The notes below the pieces were generated by a model. That model saw only the letters and a list, made by a program, of their open reading frames with translations, was not told the origin of the DNA and ran no database searches. This document shows, one piece after another, positions 1-7,185 of a DNA stretch of 13,853 bases; the first letter of the stretch is position 1, and each line of letters starts with the position of its first letter. This DNA comes from Shewanellaceae bacterium. GTDB lineage: Bacteria; Pseudomonadota; Gammaproteobacteria; Enterobacterales; Shewanellaceae. Position numbers and translations under genes: made by a program. The stretch lies in contig JADHND010000021.1 of NCBI GenBank assembly GCA_016779685.1, forward strand, positions 1-13,853. The letters are read 5' to 3'.

Positions 1-66
1 ACGCTTAAACAACGTTTATTTCGGCAGATACAATTAGAAAAAGTGATGAGTAGGTCTTGTTCATGA
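1..66 (+). CDS. ccmD: CcmD C-terminal end (partial, 5' end outside window)
   Basis: An open frame enters from the left edge and ends at a TGA at 64-66, giving 21 residues that begin TLKQRLFRQ and end SRSCS. CcmD is a very small single-span inner-membrane protein that links the CcmABC haem exporter to CcmE, and it usually ends in a basic, cytoplasmic, helical tail; this fragment is basic and has no hydrophobic segment, which fits. The stop overlaps the ccmE start as ATGA (63-66), the usual place for ccmD. The call rests on position and tail character, because the fragment is too short to identify by sequence alone. Confidence 0.65.
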   Translation, partial: TLKQRLFRQIQLEKVMSRSCS

Positions 67-512
67 TGAGCTTACGGCGTAAAAAACGGTTATGGTTTGG
101 CTGCGCTTTGGTGGTTGCTTCGGGACTCATGTCTTGGCTAGTGGTGGTGGCATTATCGCAAAATATGAATTTATTTTATTTGCCATCTGAAGTGCTGCAT
201 GGAAAAATCGCTCAGCCCGACTTAAAACCCAGCATCGGTCAACATATCCGAGTCGGTGGGATGGTGGTCGAAGGCAGTGTGCAGCGGAATGTTAATACGA
301 TGCTGGTTTCTTTTGGTTTACGTGATAAAACTGATGAGCATATCATCATTCAATTTGAAGGCTTGCTACCGGATTTATTTCGTGAGGGGCAGGGGATTGT
401 TGCCCAAGGGACATTGGTTAACCGTAATACGTTGGTCGCAAACGAAGTGCTGGCCAAACACGATGAAACCTATGTCCCACCTGAGCTCAAAGCGGCGATG
501 AGCGCTCCCTAG
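63..512 (+). CDS. ccmE: Cytochrome c maturation haem chaperone CcmE
   Basis: A 149-residue periplasmic haem chaperone of System I. It binds haem covalently after export by CcmABCD and hands it to CcmF. Residues 4-8 are basic (LRRKK), followed by one membrane anchor at about 9-32. An OB-fold beta-barrel follows, with the family blocks RVGGMVVEGSVQR and LPDLFREGQG. The haem-attachment motif LAKHDETYVPPE places the haem-binding His at residue 133 and the conserved Tyr at 137. The C-terminal tail after PPE is shorter than in E. coli CcmE. I chose ATG 63 because it overlaps the ccmD stop (ATGA); ATG 66 and TTG 57 are alternatives. The next gene lies on the opposite strand, so transcription from ccmABCDE would run antisense into ccmI unless it stops in the 22-base gap. 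Confidence 0.97.
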   Translation: MMSLRRKKRLWFGCALVVASGLMSWLVVVALSQNMNLFYLPSEVLHGKIAQPDLKPSIGQHIRVGGMVVEGSVQRNVNTMLVSFGLRDKTDEHIIIQFEGLLPDLFREGQGIVAQGTLVNRNTLVANEVLAKHDETYVPPELKAAMSAP

Positions 513-534
513 CGACTCTATGGGTGTTGGTGAA

Positions 535-1731
535 TCAAGGCCGAAGTCGATCAATCACAATTTTATACTTTGGTTGCCCTTCTACAGTGACTTCAGTGAG
601 CGTGCCAATCAAGTCATCTTTTACAGCTGGCATGCGGCCAGAATGGGACACAATCACGCTGATGTTGATATTTTTGAGTTCACTCATTTTTGCCGTCGTG
701 TTCATTGCATGTTGGTCACTTATATAGGTTTTAAGTGGCCATTGAGGTAAAGGCAATTTGCGTACTGCCACTGGGAGACTTTGTTCCATCGGTCTGGCAG
801 CAATAAAGAGCGTATCGGTAGCCCGCACCCTCTGCAACAATCCTGGTTTAATATCAATGGTTAGTTCCACTCGTCCTTGTTGACTCAGCAGTTGCTGTTC
901 CTCAGCATCACCAATGGCTTGGCTAATCATTTTTTTATTGATTTGTGGATCGTCTAAGGTTAAGAGCTGCTGCCAGTAAGCAATGGCAGACGTATAGTTT
1001 TGCTGGGTATAATGATGAACCGCAAGTAACAATAAAGCGCTCGGACTGGTAGGATTGAGTGCCAGAGCTTGTTCGATTAAAGTTTCAATTTTCGGTGTTA
1101 AATGCCGTTGATTTAGAAAATAGTTAGCTGTAGCGAGCTGACCATAATAACGGTCGTTATCTGCAGCAAGTTCAATAAGCTTTTCATACACGGAGACAGC
1201 ATGCTCGTAAATTTCAAAGTTCATATAAACGTCTGCAAGCTGTTGCCACGCTTGTTTATCTTGTGGATCAGCCTCTGTACGTTGTTTAATACTATCGATG
1301 ATAGCAATCACGCGCTGCACATTTGGGGATAATGACTCACTTCTTTTGACGCCTGTTGCCTCATATTGATTAAAATGTCCGGTGGCTTGGTAGATCCCAC
1401 CCCCCATGATTAAAAATACGCAACTCAAAACGACGCTGAAATACCGCTGTCGCTGGGGTGACCAAGCTGTATAGGGACGATGTTTCAGCTGATGGTGGGT
1501 TGTCAGTAAATGTGTATCTAGTTCGCTTTTTAAAGCTTCAAACTCTTGCTGACTTAAGCTGTTCTGCTGTACTTGTTGGTTCAGTAAGCCTAAGCGTTCT
1601 CGATAAAGCGTGTTCTGTGATTGCTTGAGTTGTTGGCAACGATTGAGTTGTTTGTCTGACCATAGGGGCATCCATATCCAAGCAAGGCCGATGGCACATA
1701 AACTTGCTAATAATATCCAGAAAGTAGGCAT
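535..1731 (-). CDS. ccmI: Cytochrome c biogenesis protein CcmI (TPR apocytochrome chaperone)
   Basis: A 398-residue inner-membrane protein that binds apocytochrome c and presents it to the CcmF/CcmH haem ligation complex. The visible order is membrane segment 1 (about 4-24), a cytoplasmic loop rich in Gln and Leu (about 28-88), membrane segment 2 (about 97-117), a periplasmic TPR-type helical region (about 150-265, with AWQQLADVYMNFEIYEHAVS typical of a TPR), and a C-terminal beta domain (about 288-398) containing TDTLFIAARP, LPVAVRKLPL and a terminal IVIDRLRP. This is the architecture of full-length CcmI, which E. coli carries as the C-terminal part of its longer CcmH. Unusually, the gene is inverted and sits between ccmE and ccmF. 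It diverges from ccmF and converges on ccmE. The ATG at 1731 gives the expected short N-terminal segment before TM1; the ribosome site is weak (GAAG). Confidence 0.93.
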   Translation of the reverse strand: MPTFWILLASLCAIGLAWIWMPLWSDKQLNRCQQLKQSQNTLYRERLGLLNQQVQQNSLSQQEFEALKSELDTHLLTTHHQLKHRPYTAWSPQRQRYFSVVLSCVFLIMGGGIYQATGHFNQYEATGVKRSESLSPNVQRVIAIIDSIKQRTEADPQDKQAWQQLADVYMNFEIYEHAVSVYEKLIELAADNDRYYGQLATANYFLNQRHLTPKIETLIEQALALNPTSPSALLLLAVHHYTQQNYTSAIAYWQQLLTLDDPQINKKMISQAIGDAEEQQLLSQQGRVELTIDIKPGLLQRVRATDTLFIAARPMEQSLPVAVRKLPLPQWPLKTYISDQHAMNTTAKMSELKNINISVIVSHSGRMPAVKDDLIGTLTEVTVEGQPKYKIVIDRLRP

Positions 1732-1759
1732 GGTGGTTTTTCTTCAGTATTTTTTATGA

Positions 1760-1778
1760 GAAAATGTAAATCATTATA
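1760..1778. promoter_or_regulatory. Possible Fur-box-like operator between ccmI and ccmF
   Basis: The 19-mer GAAAATGTAAATCATTATA matches the classical Fur-box consensus GATAATGATAATCATTATC at 15 of 19 positions by my hand alignment. The right half (AATCATTAT) is perfect apart from the last base. It covers the candidate ccmI -10 element and lies just upstream of the candidate ccmF promoter, so a bound repressor could affect both directions. The region is very AT-rich, which raises the chance of a random match. Confidence 0.35.
1773..1778 (-). promoter_or_regulatory. Candidate -10 element for ccmI
   Basis: Read on the minus strand this is a perfect TATAAT, 41 bases before the ccmI start codon. 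No good -35 lies 16-18 bases upstream, so it would be a weak promoter or one helped by an activator. It falls inside the Fur-like 19-mer. Confidence 0.4.
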
Positions 1779-1784
1779 CTTAAA

Positions 1785-1814
1785 TTGATTTAAAATAATT
1801 CATTTTTTTATTTT
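1785..1814 (+). promoter_or_regulatory. Candidate sigma70 promoter for ccmFGH
   Basis: TTGATT (1785-1790) and TATTTT (1809-1814) are separated by 18 bases, about 50 bases before ccmF, within a T-rich tract. The match is modest. Because ccmI is inverted, ccmF cannot share a simple transcript with ccmE and needs its own promoter in this gap. The ccmF ribosome site AAGGA is at 1854-1858, 6 bases before the ATG. Confidence 0.35.
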
Positions 1815-1864
1815 TTTTAACACAATGGCCCGTTTGCGGCTGTTCCTTCTAATAAGGATGTCAT

Positions 1865-3835
1865 ATGTATGCAGAACTTGGACAAGTTTCTCTCATTCTA
1901 GCGTGTGTGAGTGCGCTGATGTTGAGCGTGGTTCCTAGCGTTGGTATTTATTATCGGAATGTCAATACGATGGCCTATGCTGGAATTTTTGCTCGAATGG
2001 CTTGTTTCTTTGTGGCCTTAGCCATGATGATGTTGATTATTTGTTTTGTGTCCGACGAATTCAGTGTGGCTTATGTTGCGGCCAATTCAAACACTCAATT
2101 ACCTACTTTCTACAAAGTAGCTGCCGTTTGGGGTGGCCACGAAGGATCTTTGTTACTTTGGTTATTTTGTCTTTCATTATGGACGTGGGCTGTCGCTCAT
2201 TTTTCCGGTACGCTTGAAGTAGAGTTTTTAACGCGCGTGCTGTTAATTTTGGGTTGGGTTATGGTTGGTTTTGGTGGATTTATCATGTTGACATCTAATC
2301 CTTTTGAATTATCAGCAGTCGTCCCGCCGCAAGGCCGCGATTTAAACCCCCTGCTTCAAGACATCGGTTTAATTGTGCATCCGCCGATGTTGTATATGGG
2401 CTACGTCGGATTTGCAGTTAGTTTTGCGTTTGCGATGGCCGCACTGTTGGGTGGGCGATTGGATGCCGCCTGGATTCGTTGGTGCCGTCCTTGGACTTTG
2501 GTGGCTTGGACATTCCTAACGGGTGGAATTGCCTTGGGTTCATGGTGGGCATATTATGAATTGGGTTGGGGAGGCTGGTGGTTTTGGGATCCAGTCGAAA
2601 ATGCTTCCTTGATGCCTTGGTTGTTGGGCACTGCCTTGATTCATGCGCTGATTATCAGTGAAAAAAGAGGCATTTTTAGGCAATGGACGGTTTTGTTAGC
2701 CGTGTTTGCTTTTGCGTTTAGCTTATTGGGTACCTTTATCGTTCGTTCTGGGGTGTTGACCTCGGTGCATTCGTTTGCAGCTGATCCTAAGCGCGGTTTG
2801 TTTATATTGTTGTTGTTGTTTGTGGTGATGAGCATTGCCTCTTTGCTGTTTGCATGGCGTGGTCGACACATGAGCTGTCCGGTTAAGTTTACTTTATTTG
2901 CCAAGGAAACATGGATGCTGGTGGGTAACTTATTGCTTGTGGTTGCATGTTTAACGGTGATGATTGGCACTCTCTATCCCTTGTTAATTGATGCACTGGG
3001 TATGGGGAAAATCTCGGTTGGTCCTCCTTATTTTAATACTGTGATTGTTCCTTTAACGTTGGCGTCTTTTTTATTGATGGGCGTCGTGCCTTGGATGCGG
3101 TGGCGAGATCATGCGTTTAAAGTTGTGCAAGTGGTCTTCATTCGGCGCTTGTTCTTTTGTGTTTTGATGGCCGCAGGGATCACTTGGTGGCTCGAGCCAG
3201 TTTTAAAGCCTTGGGCTATTTTGGGTTTATCGGCTTCATTTTGGGTGATTTGGTCGCACATCATAATGGTATGGCGGTTGGGGTCGACAGCGCGCGGCTG
3301 GCAATGGTCGGGTCTGACATGGAAGCGCAGCGGTATGCTGCTGGCTCACATCGGTATTGCGGTAACTGCTATGGGAGCGACCGTCGTCACACATTATGAA
3401 CAGGAAACAAGCCTTTATATGAAAGCTGGTACGCATACTCAATTGGCTGGATATGAGTTCGTGTTTATGCGTGCTCAACCTATTATAGCCCAGAACTACC
3501 AAGCGACACGTATGACGATTGAAGTGAAACATCAAGGTTCGCATGTGGCGTGGCTCTATCCTGAACGTCGTCAATATGAAGTTCGGGGTATGAGTATGAA
3601 CGAAGCTGCCATAGATTGGGGATTCTGGCGTGATCTCTATGTTCATATAGGTGAACCTATGGCGCAAGGGTATGCTGTTCGGATTAGTTATAAACCTTGC
3701 GTGCGATGGCTGTGGTTTGGAGCCGTGTTGATGATGCTAGGCGGCGGCAGTGTATTGATGGCACAAAGAGAAGCACGTCGCGTCCGGTTAGCCGCAGCAA
3801 AATACAACTTGCCGCCAGTGCAGGCCACGTCATGA
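1865..3835 (+). CDS. ccmF: Cytochrome c haem lyase subunit CcmF
   Basis: A 656-residue polytopic inner-membrane protein (E. coli CcmF has 647). It takes haem from holo-CcmE and ligates it to the CXXCH motif of apocytochrome c together with CcmH and CcmI. The periplasmic WWD haem-handling motif, beginning WGGWWFWDPVEN, spans residues 235-246. The family block GGHEGS is at 90-95. All four functional histidines line up with E. coli positions: periplasmic ligands H172 (in HPPMLYMGYVG) and H302 (in SVHSFAADP), and membrane-embedded H260 and H495. Many hydrophobic spans run along the length, with a large periplasmic loop near 505-610 before the last span. The start has AAGGA at good spacing. The stop overlaps the next ATG. 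I see nothing broken. Confidence 0.98.
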   Translation: MYAELGQVSLILACVSALMLSVVPSVGIYYRNVNTMAYAGIFARMACFFVALAMMMLIICFVSDEFSVAYVAANSNTQLPTFYKVAAVWGGHEGSLLLWLFCLSLWTWAVAHFSGTLEVEFLTRVLLILGWVMVGFGGFIMLTSNPFELSAVVPPQGRDLNPLLQDIGLIVHPPMLYMGYVGFAVSFAFAMAALLGGRLDAAWIRWCRPWTLVAWTFLTGGIALGSWWAYYELGWGGWWFWDPVENASLMPWLLGTALIHALIISEKRGIFRQWTVLLAVFAFAFSLLGTFIVRSGVLTSVHSFAADPKRGLFILLLLFVVMSIASLLFAWRGRHMSCPVKFTLFAKETWMLVGNLLLVVACLTVMIGTLYPLLIDALGMGKISVGPPYFNTVIVPLTLASFLLMGVVPWMRWRDHAFKVVQVVFIRRLFFCVLMAAGITWWLEPVLKPWAILGLSASFWVIWSHIIMVWRLGSTARGWQWSGLTWKRSGMLLAHIGIAVTAMGATVVTHYEQETSLYMKAGTHTQLAGYEFVFMRAQPIIAQNYQATRMTIEVKHQGSHVAWLYPERRQYEVRGMSMNEAAIDWGFWRDLYVHIGEPMAQGYAVRISYKPCVRWLWFGAVLMMLGGGSVLMAQREARRVRLAAAKYNLPPVQATS

Positions 3836-4392
3836 GTCTGGTATCTGCTGTGGTTCGACGAGGGTTGCTAGCGCTGCCTTTATTGCTGGTGTTCACATTG
3901 GGATTTTTTTTATACCAAGGCTTGCAGTTGCAACCTGACGAATTGGAATCGGCACTTGAAGGGCAGCCATTGCCTAACTTTAATTTAGAAAATTTGCTGC
4001 ACCCACAGCACTATATTGAGCGCAATGATCTATTGGGGCAAATCATTATCTTAAATGTCTGGGCAACTTGGTGTCCCGCTTGCCGATATGAGCATAGTTT
4101 TTTAATGCAACTGGCACGAGAGCAGCCATGGCCTCTTATTGGTCTTAATTATCGAGATCCCGATCGAGAACAAGTACTGGCTGCGTTAAGCTCGCAGGGC
4201 AATCCTTTTGATAAAATCATAGTTGATCGTGAGGGGAAGTTGGGTCTCGATTTAGGCGTATATGGCGCTCCTGAAACCTTTTTAATTGATCAACAAGGTA
4301 TCGTTCGATTGCGGCATGCTGGTATTTTAAATCAAGCTATTTGGACAACCAAATTTGTACCACTGATTCAACAGCTAGAGGGGCAACCATGA
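3832..4392 (+). CDS. ccmG: Thiol:disulfide interchange protein CcmG/DsbE
   Basis: A 186-residue periplasmic, membrane-anchored, thioredoxin-like reductant. It keeps apocytochrome haem-binding cysteines (and CcmH) reduced using electrons from DsbD. An N-terminal anchor spans about 11-30, followed by the thioredoxin fold. The active site WATWCPACRYEH has cysteines at 81 and 84. GVYGAPETFLID carries the cis-proline at 147 and the CcmG-specific GAPETF signature. The frame is open upstream for another 45 codons inside ccmF, but the ATG at 3832 fits: it overlaps the ccmF stop as ATGA and begins right before the signal anchor. Its stop overlaps the ccmH start in the same way, so CcmF, CcmG and CcmH are probably translationally coupled. 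Confidence 0.97.
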   Translation: MSLVSAVVRRGLLALPLLLVFTLGFFLYQGLQLQPDELESALEGQPLPNFNLENLLHPQHYIERNDLLGQIIILNVWATWCPACRYEHSFLMQLAREQPWPLIGLNYRDPDREQVLAALSSQGNPFDKIIVDREGKLGLDLGVYGAPETFLIDQQGIVRLRHAGILNQAIWTTKFVPLIQQLEGQP

Positions 4393-4886
4393 ATCGACAG
4401 GGGTGGGTATATTTATGCTGGATTGGATTGATGTTGCTAAGTTTTGAAAGCTACGCGATTGATACCTATCAATTTAAAAATGAAGTGAATCAGAAGCGAG
4501 CATTGACGTTGGCCCGTTCGCTGCGTTGTCCGCAATGTCAAAATCAAAACTTAATGGATTCAAATTCACCGATAGCAAAAGATCTGCGACATCAGGTTTA
4601 TCGTATGGTGGATCAAAATGCCACCGATGATGCGATCATTGTGTTTATGGTGCAACGATATGGCGATTTTGTGTTGTATCGACCTGCGCTGGCAGGGAAA
4701 ACCGTGTTACTTTGGACCGCCCCAGCGCTCCTGATGCTGTTGGCAATAGTTTTGTTTTGGATGGTCATCAAAAGTCGAGCGGCTGACCCCTTGAAGCAGA
4801 CACTCACAGCAGAGCAGCAAGCGGAGTTGCAACGGTTGCTGACTGAAATCAACCAGCAACCGTCAACAAGGCCATCTGATGACTAG
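4389..4886 (+). CDS. ccmH: Cytochrome c maturation thiol protein CcmH (short form)
   Basis: A 165-residue protein equivalent to the N-terminal half of E. coli CcmH. It resolves or forms mixed disulfides with apocytochrome c before haem attachment. A signal sequence (about 5-23) precedes the block ALTLARSLRCPQCQNQNLMDS, with the redox cysteines at 47 and 50. A three-helix domain follows, including IVFMVQRYGDFVLYRP, then one membrane span (about 105-127) and a short cytoplasmic tail with LTAEQQAELQRLLTEI. It lacks the TPR extension; that part is encoded by the separate inverted ccmI. The ATG at 4389 overlaps the ccmG stop; the longer frame from 4341 would add residues in front of the signal sequence and is unlikely. 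The stop TAG at 4884-4886 overlaps the tex stop on the other strand. Confidence 0.96.
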   Translation: MNRQGWVYLCWIGLMLLSFESYAIDTYQFKNEVNQKRALTLARSLRCPQCQNQNLMDSNSPIAKDLRHQVYRMVDQNATDDAIIVFMVQRYGDFVLYRPALAGKTVLLWTAPALLMLLAIVLFWMVIKSRAADPLKQTLTAEQQAELQRLLTEINQQPSTRPSDD

Positions 4887-7090
4887 TTGGTCGCTTTGGC
4901 AAAAGCATCTGCAAATGCACTGGCCATAGCATCATTCTTATCAAAAGATTTTTTTGAAGGTTGTTTTTTATGTGGTTGCTTCGTATGCTGTGTAGCGCTT
5001 TTTGATGTAGTTTTAGGGCGCTGTGTGTTTGTGTTGAGAGATAAATTAATGCGTTTACGTTCGACATTAATTTGAATAACCCTAGCCTTAATGACATCAC
5101 CTACTTTGAGTTGGTTTGGATCGCCATTAAAATGCGCAGGTAAGTGTGAGACATGCAGCAATGCTTGTTCATGAATGCCAATATTGACGAAGGCACCAAA
5201 AGAGGTGATGTTGGTGATGACACCTTCAAGCATCATCTCTTTGGTTACATCGTTAAGTCCTTTGAGCTGAGTGTTGAAATTAGGAAGCTGAAGGTAACCG
5301 CGTTCATCTTGTAGAGGTTTATGCAGTGGCTTTAAAACAGCAGACACTTGGGCGCTGGAGGGCTCTGGTTCTCCTAAGGCTGTTGGTAACTTCTGAAAAG
5401 GAGCTGGCGGTATCGTTGCATTATTCAAGGGGTGTTGGCTGTTTTCCAAACGGAGGTAGGCGGCTGCCTGGACGTAAGCCATCTCGCTCATCTCGGGTAT
5501 CTGCATTAAGTCAGCAATACAGTTTAACTTACCTTGTTGTTCTCGGTAGGCAACGATGCATTTCGCTAAAGTATGGTTTAAACCGGGTACATACTGCAAT
5601 GCAGCCGCAGGCGCTTGGTTTAAATCCAGTGGGACTTGAGCGACACAGTCGCTCACCATATATTTGAAACTTTGTTCAAAGTTCTGGGCACACAGCTCAG
5701 AGAGTGTCGGATGTGTTGTAAACACGGGGGCTGGATATGAAACCAGCTCTATCAATGGATCTTGGACACGTCTAGCAACAGAAGCCGCTTGCAGAATCCC
5801 CAGATCATCCGCTGCGTTCAACCTCATTCCTTCTAGGTGTTGTTTCAGATTAAAGTCGGTAACCTGTATTTTATGAACATTTTGTTCAGGGTGTTCATGG
5901 ATCCATTCGCAAAGAAACCGATCAGTCTCTTTCAGTCCGGCACCATATCCAACGGCGATATGGTGAATTTGCGCCATTTGAATGATATTGAGTAGGGTTT
6001 TTTTTGATTTTTTCCAGGCGTTTTGAGGCGCATGTGGATACAGCGTGGTGTGATGACGTAATTGCCCTGCGCTGTCTATCGCCGCAATTTTGATACCTGA
6101 GCGCAGCCCCGGAATGATGCCTAATACAGGTTTTTTTCCTAGTGGCGCTTGTAGAAATAACGCAGCTAGGTGCCGCATCTGCATCGTTAACCCGCGCGCG
6201 ATCGCTTGTTGTTTTCTTTCCATCAGGATCTGAAGTTGCAGAGAAGGTAGCAGCTCGGTAGCCCAGATATGAGTTAGTTTTTGCTGTAACCAAGCTTGAG
6301 CCGATGGTGATGTTGCTGGCGGTGCAGTACATTGAATAAGCTGTTCTATCACTTGAGTTTCGTGGCTAGTTGGCAAGGTCAGCCTGAGCAGCAGCCATTG
6401 CTGTCTTTGGCCTTGTAATAAATTGAGTAGTTGCTCATCAGACACTTGGACTAGCGTTGTTTGCTGATCAAGCCATTGTTGGTATTGAGTGGGCATTTTG
6501 CCAGTTGCGATACCTTGGGTTACTTGTATCATTCCATCCTGTTGCAACGTATCACGTAACGTTTGACGTAATCCCAACTTCAAAGACAGCTGCCAAGCGA
6601 GGTGTTGGTGTAAAATCGCTTGCAATTGCCCAGGATTCAGTTCTGGGGCATATTGCGCTTCAAGCGCGCTCAGCGTTTGGTCCAAATCCGTAACGGTTTG
6701 TAGTAAGTTTATGAGTATGTTGTCGGGTGAAAAAGACAGCGTATTCAAGTTAGCTGCATGCTCAAAGGTAAAGTAAAGGTCATCGAGCTCTTGTGCCGTC
6801 TTTGCTTGTGTAATGGCTCGTGAGATGGCAGCTGGCAAAGCAGCTAGCGAGGTCGCTATACTGTGATAGTGTTGGCCGCGTGCTGCTAGTCGTTGCTGAT
6901 CAGAATGCTGTCGGTAGCTTTCTCGCAATGCTTCAGCAGTTAAACCATTAGTGAGTTCAGGCTTGAAACGAGCCAAGTAATCGATATGCCAGCCGTCTTC
7001 TAGGAGTGAAATATGGGATGCTGAATGATTGAGAATAAAAGGTGGTTTGCCTGGGTTAAGCGAAGGAGAGTTCATAAGCAACCGTTGCAT
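4883..7090 (-). CDS. tex: Divergent Tex-family RNA-binding transcription accessory protein
   Basis: Tex proteins bind nucleic acid through a C-terminal S1 domain and are linked to transcription. This one has 735 residues (E. coli Tex about 773). Recognisable parts are an N-terminal helical region with FKPELTNGL and ELDDLYF; a YqgF/RNase H-like domain from about 322 (VLGIIPGLRSGIKIAAID) through SVARRVQDPLIELV; tandem helix-hairpin-helix motifs at about 485-555 (PLDLNQAPAAALQYVPGL); a well-kept S1 domain at about 619-687 (EGVITNITSFGAFVNIG, ending RKRINLSL); and a Lys/Gln-rich basic tail. Several blocks nearly invariant in Tex are changed: GLDPGxRTG reads GIIPGLRSG (Asp to Ile at 326), YKPKRRT reads YFTFEHA, and the SEAGASVYSAS and IGVGQYQHDV segments are absent. 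The start is unsure: ATG 7090 has AAGGA only one base away, ATG 7075 has none at normal spacing, and TTG 7105 is possible. The frame is intact, so it is probably a fast-evolving functional protein. Confidence 0.85.
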   Translation of the reverse strand: MQRLLMNSPSLNPGKPPFILNHSASHISLLEDGWHIDYLARFKPELTNGLTAEALRESYRQHSDQQRLAARGQHYHSIATSLAALPAAISRAITQAKTAQELDDLYFTFEHAANLNTLSFSPDNILINLLQTVTDLDQTLSALEAQYAPELNPGQLQAILHQHLAWQLSLKLGLRQTLRDTLQQDGMIQVTQGIATGKMPTQYQQWLDQQTTLVQVSDEQLLNLLQGQRQQWLLLRLTLPTSHETQVIEQLIQCTAPPATSPSAQAWLQQKLTHIWATELLPSLQLQILMERKQQAIARGLTMQMRHLAALFLQAPLGKKPVLGIIPGLRSGIKIAAIDSAGQLRHHTTLYPHAPQNAWKKSKKTLLNIIQMAQIHHIAVGYGAGLKETDRFLCEWIHEHPEQNVHKIQVTDFNLKQHLEGMRLNAADDLGILQAASVARRVQDPLIELVSYPAPVFTTHPTLSELCAQNFEQSFKYMVSDCVAQVPLDLNQAPAAALQYVPGLNHTLAKCIVAYREQQGKLNCIADLMQIPEMSEMAYVQAAAYLRLENSQHPLNNATIPPAPFQKLPTALGEPEPSSAQVSAVLKPLHKPLQDERGYLQLPNFNTQLKGLNDVTKEMMLEGVITNITSFGAFVNIGIHEQALLHVSHLPAHFNGDPNQLKVGDVIKARVIQINVERKRINLSLNTNTQRPKTTSKSATQHTKQPHKKQPSKKSFDKNDAMASAFADAFAKATN

Positions 7091-7098
7091 GTCCTTGA

Positions 7099-7127
7099 TA
7101 AACAAAATATATATTTTACTCTATCAT
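7099..7127 (+). promoter_or_regulatory. Candidate promoter for greB
   Basis: TAAACA (7099-7104, 4 of 6 matches to TTGACA) and TATCAT (7122-7127, 5 of 6 to TATAAT) are 17 bases apart, in the gap between divergent tex and greB. This would give a leader of about 50 nt. On the opposite strand TATGAT (7123-7128) could serve tex, so the two -10 regions may overlap. Both are tentative. Confidence 0.3.
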
Positions 7128-7153
7128 ATTCTACTAAGAACGGATATAGTTGT

Positions 7154-7175
7154 TTGATAGAAAATTGATAGAAAA
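7154..7175 (+). repeat. Perfect tandem duplication of an 11-base unit before greB
   Basis: The unit TTGATAGAAAA occurs twice head to tail (7154-7164 and 7165-7175). The second copy ends 10 bases before the greB start codon, next to the weak ribosome site (ATGGAT). The period is about one helical turn. It may be a replication-slippage duplication or a small regulatory motif in the greB leader. Confidence 0.9.
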
Positions 7176-7185
7176 TGGATGCTAG

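Noticed and set aside
285..302. An 18-base near-identical string in ccmE and in ccmF (1955-1972), encoding RNVNTM in both proteins.
   Set aside because: One mismatch, but it lies in unrelated structural contexts and is in-frame in both. Most likely coincidence; no flanking similarity suggests a repeat or recombination.
1803..1818. T-rich tract before ccmF considered as a rho-independent terminator tail.
   Set aside because: No GC-rich stem precedes it on either strand, and no gene ends nearby; more likely part of the promoter region.
2641..2970. A minus-strand open frame of 109 codons inside ccmF.
   Set aside because: It lies opposite a strongly conserved membrane-protein region; the frame is explained by codon use of ccmF.
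3697..3831. A longer CcmG reading frame starting inside ccmF.
   Set aside because: It would add 45 charged residues before the signal anchor; the ATGA overlap start at 3832 fits the family.
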